Position numbers and translations under genes: made by a program. The notes below the pieces were generated by a model. That model worked only from the letters and a program-made list of their open reading frames with translations, did no database searches and was not told the DNA's origin. A stretch of 64,000 nt of DNA, taken from Chaetomium olivaceum (Eukaryota; Ascomycota; Sordariomycetes; Sordariales; Chaetomiaceae). Location: the NCBI GenBank assembly GCA_039881045.1, contig JAYWVB010000002.1, positions 1,116,001-1,180,000 of the forward strand, written 5' to 3'. This document shows positions 10,954 through 20,280 of the stretch, piece by piece. Each line of letters opens with the position of its first letter. Position 1 is the first letter of the stretch.

Positions 10954-12903
10954 CTACCTCCTCCCTTTCTCGCGCTCCCCCCTCCGCTCCTCCTCCCTCC
11001 GCTGCCGCTTCCGGCTCTCCTGCGCGATCATATCGCTCAGGTCTTCCTCGTAAGCGGCGGAGCGGCTCCACTGGGCGCCGACGCCTTCCTCGCGGCGGCC
11101 GGCCTCGAACCGGCGGCGCAGCTCCTCTTTGTCTAGACCGCCGCCCGACGCCGCGAGCGCGTCCGGGTCGAGCGCGACGTCGACGTCGCCGGGCTTCTTG
11201 CGCTTGCGCGTGGGGTCGTCGTCGCCGCCGATCTGCGCGCCCAGCACGGACAGGGGCATGGGAGGCGGGCCCTTGGTCAGGTCGTACGTCTTGTCGCTGC
11301 CGAAGAAGCCCTCGGCGCGGCCCTGGCGTTCGGGAATGACGGTGTAGGCCTGTCTTGGTCCGCCGCCGTAGGAGGATTCTTCTGTCTCGAAGCCGCGCCG
11401 CGTCTTGCGCAGGTCGAACTCGCCCGCCATGCTGGTCTCGACGCCCGCGGGGGCCGCGTGCAGGTCAGTGTGGACGGTGCTGGCGTACCCACCGGGGGTC
11501 TCCAGGCCGGTGGTGGTGTCGGTGCCGCCCGGTGGGAGGTCGCCCGCTTCCGAGCCTTCTTCGTCTGACTCCTCTTCTTCGGATTCTTCTTCCTCGGATT
11601 CCTCGGCCGGGGGCTGGAGTTCGCCCCAGAGGCTGCGCTCGACGGGCTCGGCGAGGGAGGTGGCAGCCGCCGCTTGGGGCTGTTGCGGTTGTTGCTGGTA
11701 AGGCGCCGCGGCGCCGGGTTGGCCGGGCGCCATGATGCCGAAAATGTCGCCACCGTAGAGAGGGCGATTGTATTCGTCTAGTGGGGGTTTACCCCACTGG
11801 CCGGGCTGGAAGCCCCATGCCGCTCCTGGTGGGACGGGGGCATTGAGGCCGGGGATTTTGAAGGTTGGGTAGGAGGGCGGCGGGCCAACGCGCTGTTGCT
11901 GGAGCAGCCACGGAGGGGGGAAGCCCGGCTGCATGCCGAGCGCTTCCCTTAATGCCTCGCTGAGGTCGCCAGGCTTGAAGACCTTGTAGTCCGCCTCCCA
12001 TTCCTTGCCCTCGTAGTAGACGTCACCAAACCGTGTCAGGTCTGGCTTTGTTTGATGACGGAAAAATGCGTCGTAGAGCTTCTGGTAGTCGATGTCGAGC
12101 TTACCCATCTTGGGTTGTACCCTCTCGCGCTGTTTCTGCTTGAGCGTTTGCTCTGCCTGCTTCTCGAGGACGGCATCACGCATTTCGGTGATACCAGTCT
12201 CGGCGATGAACTTGGGCAGCTTGAAGGGCGGCTTCTCGACACCCCGCTTGCTAGAGAGGTATTCGCGTTTTAGAGACCAGTGCCCCGGTACGGGGACGAT
12301 GTTGCGCTGCGCCTTGATCTGGACGAGGAGACGAGGGTCGGACGAGGAGACATCGTGCCACTCAACGACCTCGGGATTCCGCACCAACGCCTTGAGTTCG
12401 GCGATGGACAGCTTGTTCAGCTTCTTCCGCTTCTTCTTGGACATTTTTTGTACCGCATCTTCGTCCTCGCTTGGGATCTCATCATCCTGGTCGAAGAAGA
12501 CCTCGCCCTTGTTCCCCGCGTTCGCTTCCCGCGAGACCTCCTCATCGTCCAAGCTCAGGCCGAACTTTTCGAAAACGGTCTTGTATGCCGCAAACGCGGG
12601 ATCTTCCTCGTCTAGAAGGGAGTCGTCGACTGGGCCGTCGGCATCGATCTTGGCGGACGCGTCGGGGTCCTTCTTGACCTCGAGGTCGGTTGGTTTGCTC
12701 TCGCCATCGACGGCTGTCTCGTCTTTCGTCGACTCCTCCTTAACGTCAGGTTCCTTAGAACCGTTTTGCTATGGCAGTCAGCAAAATGCATCAACAAGAA
12801 GAAACAGAAGGGAGCTACTCACTTCGCCGTCGACGTGGGCCTTCCTCTGCTCCTTCTTCTTCGCCCGGCGCATTTGGTTCTTGGTCATCTTTGGCGCCGC
12901 CAT
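10954..12903 (-). CDS. CUS1: Splicing factor 3B subunit 2 (SF3b145/Cus1)
   Basis: SF3B2/Cus1 is part of the U2 snRNP SF3b complex that contacts pre-mRNA near the branch site and binds SF3B4 (family knowledge). The model is complement(join(10954..12768, 12823..12903)), 631 residues. Exon 1 encodes a Lys/Arg-rich start (MAAPKMTKNQMRRAKKKEQ), then an intron with a GTGAGT donor. The DUF382 core is evident: KKLNKLSIAELKALV, VEWHDVSSSDPRLLVQIKA, VPVPGHWSLKREYL and PPFKLPKFIAETGI. The PSP domain follows: FRHQTKPDLTRFGDVYYEGKE and GFPPPWLLQQQRVGPPPSYP. The C-terminal half is acidic and then Arg/Lys/Glu-rich. It shares a roughly 700 bp divergent promoter with the SLY41-like gene. The family is certain; the intron is supported by exact phase. 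Confidence 0.95.
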
Positions 12904-13598
12904 CTTGCCTACTATGAGCCGGCCGCTCAAGATGTTGATGCCAATTTTAGGTGTTAAGCATCCGCGATGGAGTTCGTCCGAATTCGACTTGTTGGGGACG
13001 GTTGTTGGGCTGTCGTTGAAGATGCAAGTATTTGGTGGAGCTGCACGCGGTCGGCTGGCTTATCGATGATTGCGCGCCGCCAAAAGTTTGACGTCGCTCG
13101 GATCAAAGTGTGGCTGGTCAGCAGTGGAGTTTCTTGGCGCTGCAGCTGCTGGAGCCTCTCTGCCACTGTGGCCGTGCGTATTGCGACAACTTTCCACCCC
13201 TGGACTCCGTAAGTTACTGGACCCTCCCTTTCCCACTGGTCCAGACCGCGTGCTGCGCCTGCAGAAGCGGATTGGAGACGCCAAGAGAGCTTATTTGGCA
13301 GATGCCAAACCAGATTGCCCGCCCCTCCAAAGTTGCAAGCGACTGACACCTGTGCAACCGTGCAACCGCCAATTGCCGCGATTTTGTTTCTAGGTTCCTT
13401 TGAAACCTCGTGTTAAACAACAAACGCACACGAGGACGTGGCCATGATCACGTAGTCCGGAGTACCTCAGCGCTTCAGCATTTCCATTCGTTATTATTGC
13501 CAGTCGAGGCTTTGCGCTCGTTTGCCGAATCCCTTAGCGACGGGACCTATTCGTAGTCCTCGGGCCATTTCAACCCCTTCGAAGCGCCTTTGCGCGCA
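12904..13598. other. Divergent promoter region SF3B2 / SLY41-like
   Basis: About 700 bases between two start codons facing outward, so it must hold both promoters and leaders. No gene is apparent; small frames in it look random. Confidence 0.6.
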
Positions 13599-15454
13599 AT
13601 GCCGCACTCCACGTCGCACTCGACCGGTTCCCACATGCGGGCTGCGTCCCAGTCTCGCTCGTCCACAAACAAGTCCTTTGGGGAATCACACGGCGGGTCA
13701 GGGCAGGGAGAGACGGAAAAGTTCCCAGATTTCGATGCTGGACAGGCCTTTCCCGGCGGGCAACCGTCAGGCCCGGGTCAGCGGTGGCAGCAAAACAGCT
13801 TGACGCCCGGCAATGGTGACGCCTCTCATGCGGGTCGCTGGCACGCCCGTAGAGACAGTAGGGTGAGATGGGCTGCTCGGGACGCCGTCTCAGGTTCCTC
13901 GGGCCATTCCAAGAAGGCTAGCATTAGCAATGCCGTCCACCGGATGCGCTCCGCTAGCATGAGCCAAAACGCCCAGGAGATCGCAGGCGCGCTTCGTGCG
14001 CCCGTCTCTTGGAAGCTGATCGTATGTCGTTTAGTCCTGTGAGAATAGAGATAAACGCAATGCTGATCACCCGTTCGCAGGGGCTCTGCGTCATGTGGTA
14101 CTGGTCGTCCGCCTTGACCAACACCTCCTCGAAAGCCATCCTCACGGCCTTCGATAAACCCGCAACCTTGACCCTCGTTCAGTTCGCCTTCGTATCCTCC
14201 TACTGCATGCTGTTCTCATGGCTCGCGTCCACGTTCCCCCGACTCCGAGCCGCAGTCCCGGCGCTGAGGCATCCGATCCGGGCCCCTTCACGAGATGTGA
14301 TAAGGACCACACTACCGCTCGCCGCCTTCCAAATAGGGGGCCACCTTCTCAGTTCGAATGCCACATCCAAAATCCCCGTGTCTCTCGTCCACACCATCAA
14401 GGGGCTCTCCCCGCTTTTTACGGTTCTAGCCTACCGCTTCATCTTCGACATCCGCTACCCCAAGGCGACATACCTCTCCCTCATCCCGCTCACCTGTGGT
14501 GTCATGCTCGCCTGCTCGGGCAAGCACGGATTTGGCGGCCAGTTTCTCGGCATACTCTACGCTCTGCTCGCTGCCATGATCTTCGTCACCCAGAACATCT
14601 TCTCCAAGCGGCTTTTCAACGAGGCGGCGCGCGCTGAGCAAGAAGGGCCCAACCACCAATCCCGCAAGCTCGACAAGCTCAACCTGCTCTGCTACTCATC
14701 TGGGATGGCGTTCCTCCTGACGGGCCCCATCTGGCTGTGGTCCGAGGGCGTCGACATCATCGGCGACTTCCTCTGGGACGGCAGCGTGGACCTGATCCAG
14801 AGCCCCAACTCGCTCGACCACGGCCCGCTGGTGCTGGAGTACATCTTCAACGGCACCTTCCACTTCGGCCAAAACATTCTAGCGTTTGTGCTGCTCTCCA
14901 TGGTCTCGCCCGTCACGTACTCGGTCGCGTCGCTGATCAAGCGCGTCTTCGTCATCATCATCGCCATCATCTGGTTCCGCAGCCCCACCACCCGCGTCCA
15001 GGCTGTCGGCATCGCCCTGACCTTTTTGGGCCTCTACCTCTACGACCGCAGCAGCGAGAAGAACAAGGCCGACCAGCGCGCCCGCTCCATGACCGAGACC
15101 CGCAGGGAGGCCATGCTGCTGCCCCTGAGCACCAAGCATGTGCTCCCGACCATGACCGCGCCGGGGGGAGGGCAGCAGGTCGGGGTCGGGCCGCTGCCCA
15201 TATTTGAGAGCCCCGTAGGGATGGGCGACTCGGCGGCGGCGGCGGGGGGTGGGCACGCGTACACGCATGGCAGTGCGGCGGCGGCGGCCTTTGCGTCGAG
15301 CAGCGTCGTGGCCGATACTAAGAAGTCGGATGATGTTGGCGGGCGTGGCGGCGGCAGGAATAGGGGGATGAGCAATGCCGCGTGGCGGCCGCCAGGGACG
15401 AGGCAGGAAGATACCTGGCGGACGGGCGACAGCCCCAAGGCGGCTGCGCGGTGA
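13599..15454 (+). CDS. SLY41: Triose-phosphate/nucleotide-sugar transporter family protein, SLY41-like
   Basis: The model is join(13599..14021, 14081..15454), 598 residues. The first 130 residues are a hydrophilic Ser/Gly/His-rich cytosolic segment. After the intron comes a multi-spanning TPT/DUF250 membrane domain: GLCVMWYWSSALTNTSSKAIL, HTIKGLSPLFTVLAYRFIFD, YLSLIPLTCGVMLACSG, SPVTYSVASLIKRVFVIIIAI and GIALTFLGLYLYDR, with about ten hydrophobic segments in all. Yeast SLY41 of this family is an ER membrane transporter that suppresses loss of the Rab Ypt1; a role at the ER/Golgi is inferred from that. The tail after residue 470 is Gly/Ala-rich. The start was taken as the first ATG in frame. 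It converges on ORC5. Confidence 0.9.
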
Positions 15455-15852
15455 GGACGCGGGGCGGATACCTACCGCCTAACCTGCTGCTGCATCATGA
15501 GAGCAAAGCGCTCGGGTTATGTTTGGGATGATTAAATTGGGTCTGGGATTCAAGAGGTGGGTAGGTGGGTATGATTGTATGGACTTGACGTTCATTAGTC
15601 TGCGTGTCTCGTCTCGTGTATGCTATATGTCTAGATCTTCGGGTTGCATGCACTGAGGGCTAGAGGGCGTTATGTACGGTTATTTGAAAAGGCGCCCTCG
15701 GTGCTTGTTGTATGTATGACTATCCTTGCATGAATAGAGCTTGTATGTATCTTATTAAACACCACCGTCAGCATCCACCCCCTATGCCTATGCCTCTCCT
15801 AATATGCCTACATACCAATACACCCGCCATCCAAAGCCCACTCCCTTCCTCG

Positions 15853-15885
15853 CTCACTCACTCACTCACTCACTCACTCACTCAA
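15853..15885. repeat. (ACTC)n microsatellite
   Basis: A run of eight or so tetranucleotide units lies in the 3' region between SLY41 and ORC5, just downstream of the ORC5 stop codon. Confidence 0.9.
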
Positions 15886-17579
15886 TCAACCACTCCTCCA
15901 CCTCGACCCCAACCCCCCTCCCCAAACCGCGAATAACCTCCCACCCAACATTCACCCTCCACTTCCCTCCACAATCCATCATATCCCCGCCCACCCCAGC
16001 TCCCGCACCACCACCAACCCTCACCAACAACCTCAGACTCGCCAGCGTCGCGATCGCCATACCCACATCCGCCTCCCCCACTCCCCTTTCCCCTCCTCCC
16101 CCAGCACCACCCCCCAACGCCAGAAGAAGAAGAATAAAGAAGAAGAAGAAGAAGAAGAAGAAGACTCCCACTCCCCCCTCACCGCCGCAAAAACAGCCAG
16201 CCACCGCTCCAGCACAAACGCGTGCGCCCCGAGCAGCTTGCGCGCGATCTTGCGGTGCTTGCCGCGGGGCCGGCCCACGCCCGCCCTTGTGCCGCCGCCG
16301 CCGCGCCGCCGTTTGCGCCCGTGGTGGTGCGTCGAGAAGAGGGTCAGGTCGTGCCGCGTTGCGTTGTGCGAGGCCAGGTAGGCGGCGAGGAGGAGCAGGC
16401 GCGCGGTTGTGGGGAGGAGGGTGGCCAGGGCGGCGCCGGCGGTGGGGGTTGTTGTGCTGGTGGTGGTGGTACTTACGGTGGTTGTGGTGGGGGGTGGTGC
16501 GGGTTTGGGGGTGCCGGGTTTGGAGGTGGGTTGTTGTTGTTGGGTGGTGGTAGTGGCGGCGGTAGTGGTGGGGAGGGCGAGGACGCCTGGATCGAGGAGG
16601 CGCTCGTCTTGGAAGTGTACGCGCGCGGCGACGAGGAGCTTGGAGAACTCGCGTGCCGAGTGGGTGCGTGCGTGGATGGGCGCTGTGAAACGCGGCCAAA
16701 GGGCAGAGCAGGCGTGGCGGAAGGAGGGTAGCGTGCGGGAGGCGGCGCGGGCGAGCGCGTCGTGGACAGCGGCGGTGAAGCGTGCCCAGAGGTCGGCCGT
16801 CTCTTGGTCTGTTGTGTTGGGGAGCGCCGCGGGAGGGGTCGCGGAGAGGATGGCGATGAAGTCGGTCTTGGTGTAGGTCGGGAAGTGAAGGTGTGGAACG
16901 GAGGCGGTGAGCAGGAAGTTAGGGGGTGGGGAGGTGACGATGAAGACTGTCGTTAGGCAAGGGATCTGAGTGTGGTTAGCATTTAGTGAGGTTGAGGTTC
17001 AACGAGTCGTCACTTACAATCTCAGATAGCCTCGCCAGAGCAGGAAGCAGAGTGTGAGGGGCATCTCGCTGGCGGTCGATGCCGTCAAAGACGAGTACGA
17101 AGCGGAAGCCCTCAGGGCGAGAAGTGTACTTGAGCATTTTGGATAACTCGACCGTCAACTGTGACACAGTCTCGCACCTTGGAGGGCCGGCATTCCATTC
17201 TAGAGCATCGGCGACCTTGCCAACGACGGTCTCATAGAGATGGCGGGCTGTAATGAATTCTGCTGAGTTGACGACGGCACGTTTGAGACTAAACTCTTCA
17301 TGCCCGGTTTGGCTCGACAGTTTATCCAGCAGGGCCGTCGTGATGGCACTCTTCCCCGTGGCCTCGGTACCGTAGACGACCACGTTTCGACACGGTGCAG
17401 CACCGGGCTAAGCTGGTTAGTATATGGAGCTCATGATGTTCTCAAGATTTGTCTGTCAGTAACTAACTTACATAAACAAGTGTTGCAAGAGACCGAATCT
17501 GAGCTTCTCGACAGGGAAATGAGTGATTGAGAGCCTCCAAGATCAGCTCATCAGGGAGCTGAAAGAGAGACCCGCTCAT
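15878..17579 (-). CDS. ORC5: Origin recognition complex subunit 5
   Basis: ORC5 is an AAA+-like subunit of the six-part complex that marks replication origins and loads MCM (family knowledge). The model is complement(join(15878..16072, 16183..16965, 17018..17407, 17472..17579)), 491 residues, all junctions in phase. Exon 1 gives MSGSLFQLPDELILEALNHS. Exon 2 has the Walker A loop GTEATGKSAIT and a Walker B-like FVLVFDGIDR. Exon 3 holds the lid and winged-helix parts, an HHHGRKRRRGGG basic patch and HRKIARKLLGAHAFVLERWLA. Exon 4 encodes AIATLASLRLLVRVG and KWRVNVGWEVIRGLGRGVG up to the stop. The last intron is the weakest part: it contains a (CTT)n tract, has a GTGAGG donor, and no clear branch point, but it is the split that joins the two conserved frames. 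A GTAAGT inside exon 3 is a potential cryptic donor. Confidence 0.88.
16122..16164. repeat. (GAA/CTT)n microsatellite in the last ORC5 intron
   Basis: A 43-base trinucleotide tract interrupted once by an AAT-AAA step. It reads as (CTT)n on the ORC5 sense strand and sits 19 bases inside the proposed last intron. Confidence 0.9.
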
Positions 17580-18317
17580 TTTGGGGCGAGATACCTATAA
17601 AAACGATGAATTTAGTCTTTGACATGAGGCTCTCACACCATGTGTAAGAGAAGCACTATTGGTTTCCCGATGCTTACGTCGCGTTACGCGTCGAGTATGG
17701 CTGCAGGGACAAATGGTGCGTGTGTGGCCCGGGCGTTACGTCTCCACCTTGATTCTTGATAGCTCCCAGCGGCGTCAGCACAGGGGCTCACCCACTGAAC
17801 GAAAGTGCCACACAGCCCACCTGAACCAATTCCGGGGATTGATTCCTCCAAGGCACCACCGAGCAAGGCCGCCGACTCTCGCTAAAAATGGCTGGAGTGT
17901 TGAGCGGCATCCATGCATGACAAGCCAGGCACGGGACCAACCTAAAAGATGACACAAGGTTGGGTACATACCGAGGTAGGTGAACTGGAAATGATATGGA
18001 GGTATTTCCAATCAGGCCATTGTCGGTTAGCCCCAGGGCATCTCAGACAACACACACATATAACGTGCCTCAACCTACGCACCCATCTACTTGTAACCTG
18101 TACACTAGATCCTACCCTCCACCTGCACACCATCTACCAGGTATGGAAATAAAACACTTGGCATCTGACGCGGCCGCTCAACCAGTGACTTTTGAAAATA
18201 CAGAAATACCTTATTGCACTTACCTATATCTGAACCTGTCTCGGGCGAGTGATGCGTAATACCTCATGATAACTCGCCCTATCAAAGGCCCGAAGAAGTC
18301 GAAACAACAACAACACC
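17580..18317. other. Divergent promoter region ORC5 / Zn2Cys6 factor
   Basis: About 740 bases between outward-facing genes. It should contain both promoters. No further gene or clear repeat was seen. Confidence 0.6.
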
Positions 18318-19805
18318 ATGCCGGAACACTTTGGCTCTCCCGCCCCGACGACGGCGACGGCAACCGGGAGACCCTACCACGCCAAACGCCCGCACCGCAA
18401 ATCCAGGACGGGATGCCGCAACTGCAAGACCCGCAAAGTCAAATGCGACGAGGGCCGCCCGGTCTGCCATCCGTGTACTCTCCGGGGTGACAAATGCGTG
18501 TACCTGGTTGCACCCCAACCGGCGCAGTCATCCCGGACCAGGACCGCCTCGCCGGCATATTCTTCTCCTTCCTCCGCCGGCAGTAAACCGGCCCCGAGTC
18601 CGCCTTCCACTCCTCCGGACCAGGCGTTGCTAAGCAGACACACCCACCCCATCGCCTACCAACCCCAGTTCATACCAAGCGGCCATGGCCCGGCCGAGAT
18701 GCGCCTGCTCTGGTTCTACACCACCACCACCTACTCCTCCTTCTCGACCGGCCAGCTCAAGGAACGCAGCGTGGACGGGATCCTCCGCGTTAACGTCGTC
18801 CAGCAAGCCTTCGCCAACCCCTTCCTGATGAACTGCCTCCTCGGGCTCACCGCCATGCACGTCAACTACCTCCAGATCCGCAACATGGGCATCTCCCGCT
18901 CGCTCGAGATCCACTACCGCACTCTCGGCGTCGAATCCTACCGCAAAGCCGTCGCCGCCGCCGACCCCTCCACCTACCCGGCCCTGCTCGCCACCTCGCT
19001 CTTCCTCTGCGGCCTGTCCACGCACGTCTTCCGCGGCGAAGACGCCCGGCCCTTCTCCCTCCTCGACTGGATGATCTTCTGGAAGGGCATCGGCGCCATC
19101 ATCAGCGTCACCAACCTGCCGCAGATGTACCGCACGGGCATCGCCGCCCTGCTCTTCCGCCCCGCCGTCGACATGGACGCCTCGGCCCACGCCCTGCCCA
19201 ACTACCTCCTCTTCATGGTCACCGCCATCCCGCCCTCCGACGCCGCCGACCACGCGCTCATCCCCAAATACTACAAAGCCCTCAAATTCCTCGGATCCCT
19301 CTACCTCGAGCTGCGCAGCGGCCTCAGCAACCGGCTGTTCCTCCGCACGGTAACCTTCCTGACCTACCTCCCCAAGCCCATCATCGCGGCGGCGCGCGAG
19401 CGGCGGCCGCGCGCGCTGATCATCCTGGCGCACTACCTCGTCTTCACGACGTTCAAGGCGCGCGCGTGCTGGTGGATGGACGGGATCGCGGCGTATGAGA
19501 TCCCCAACATCGCGCGGTTTCTGGGTGCCGAGTGGGCCGAGCTGCTGCGGGTGCCGCTGGCGGCGCTGGAGCTGCGCGACGACAACCGGGCGATCGCACG
19601 GCTGCTGCTGGACGACCCGGAGTGGGACGCGCCGACCGACATGGCGGCGGAGCCGGTGAAAGCGGACGGGGAGAGGGAGCTGGCGATCCGGGCGCTGATG
19701 GAGGACGACATGGCGCCCGAGGTGCAGTGGTATCGGGAGAGGAAGAGGCAGCAGCAGCAGCAACAACAGCAGCAGCAGCAGATGAGGCTTGAGGGTTCCT
19801 GTTGA
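18318..19805 (+). CDS. Zn(II)2Cys6 fungal-type transcription factor with poly-Gln tail
   Basis: An intronless 495-codon frame. Residues 33-60 form a Gal4-type binuclear zinc cluster with spacing C-X2-C-X6-C-X6-C-X2-C-X6-C (Cys33, 36, 43, 50, 53, 60), preceded by a basic stretch (KRPHRKSRTG). The rest resembles the fungal-specific regulatory domain found in Upc2-like and DUF3468 proteins: MRLLWFYTTTTYSSFS, NPFLMNCLLGLTAMHVNYL and ATSLFLCGLSTHVF. A CAG/CAA run near the C-terminus encodes about 11 glutamines. It is probably a nuclear DNA-binding regulator; the target pathway cannot be told from context, since the neighbours (ORC5, ATP2) are housekeeping genes. The 5' leader just before the ATG is CAA-rich. 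Codon use is very GC-rich at third positions. Confidence 0.9.
   Translation: MPEHFGSPAPTTATATGRPYHAKRPHRKSRTGCRNCKTRKVKCDEGRPVCHPCTLRGDKCVYLVAPQPAQSSRTRTASPAYSSPSSAGSKPAPSPPSTPPDQALLSRHTHPIAYQPQFIPSGHGPAEMRLLWFYTTTTYSSFSTGQLKERSVDGILRVNVVQQAFANPFLMNCLLGLTAMHVNYLQIRNMGISRSLEIHYRTLGVESYRKAVAAADPSTYPALLATSLFLCGLSTHVFRGEDARPFSLLDWMIFWKGIGAIISVTNLPQMYRTGIAALLFRPAVDMDASAHALPNYLLFMVTAIPPSDAADHALIPKYYKALKFLGSLYLELRSGLSNRLFLRTVTFLTYLPKPIIAAARERRPRALIILAHYLVFTTFKARACWWMDGIAAYEIPNIARFLGAEWAELLRVPLAALELRDDNRAIARLLLDDPEWDAPTDMAAEPVKADGERELAIRALMEDDMAPEVQWYRERKRQQQQQQQQQQQMRLEGSC
19749..19782 (+). repeat. CAG/CAA run encoding poly-glutamine
   Basis: Mixed CAG and CAA codons within the 3' end of the Zn2Cys6 factor give an uninterrupted glutamine tract of about 11 residues. 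Confidence 0.85.
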
Positions 19806-20280
19806 TTTGGGGGTGGGGAGTTTTTGGACTGGCAGGAACGTGGGTTTGGATGATGAGATGAATTTGTCTTTACTTGCGGATATCCAGGTTTAGTTTGGCG
19901 TTAAAATTTGGTGTGTGACCGTGGAGTGGTCGTTTGGTTGTCATCACGAGGATGAATTATGCGTGGGTGTAAGAGAAGAGGGGTGGAAGGGGAAAAGAGA
20001 ATAAAAAGTCAATAGTAAAAAGATAAAAAGATCACTAATACAATATCACTGTTCACGGCAGAGGTGGAACCACAGTGGTCTTCTATGTACCGAATAACTC
20101 CGAAGTAGGGCTACCGCCGGGATTATCACGAGGGCAGACGTCACAAATCAGGCCAGGGACAGAGAAATTGATTGATACACAGCTCACAAAAGAAACTTGA
20201 CTGAGCTAGGGAACTCCCCGGAAACCATTCGCTTCTATACACAGGTCGCCGAATCCTTCCCGGTTTTACAGGCCAACCGA
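19806..20280. other. Convergent intergenic region, Zn2Cys6 factor / ATP2
   Basis: About 475 bases holding the two 3' ends. The A-rich stretch at about 19990-20040 may carry polyadenylation signals. No gene was seen. Confidence 0.55.

Noticed and set aside
12092..13069. 325-codon plus-strand frame opposite SF3B2
   Set aside because: Antisense shadow that also covers the SF3B2 start and promoter.
18630..19766. 378-codon minus-strand frame opposite the Zn2Cys6 factor
   Set aside because: GC-rich coding produces long antisense frames; composition is Arg/Gly/Val without domain features.
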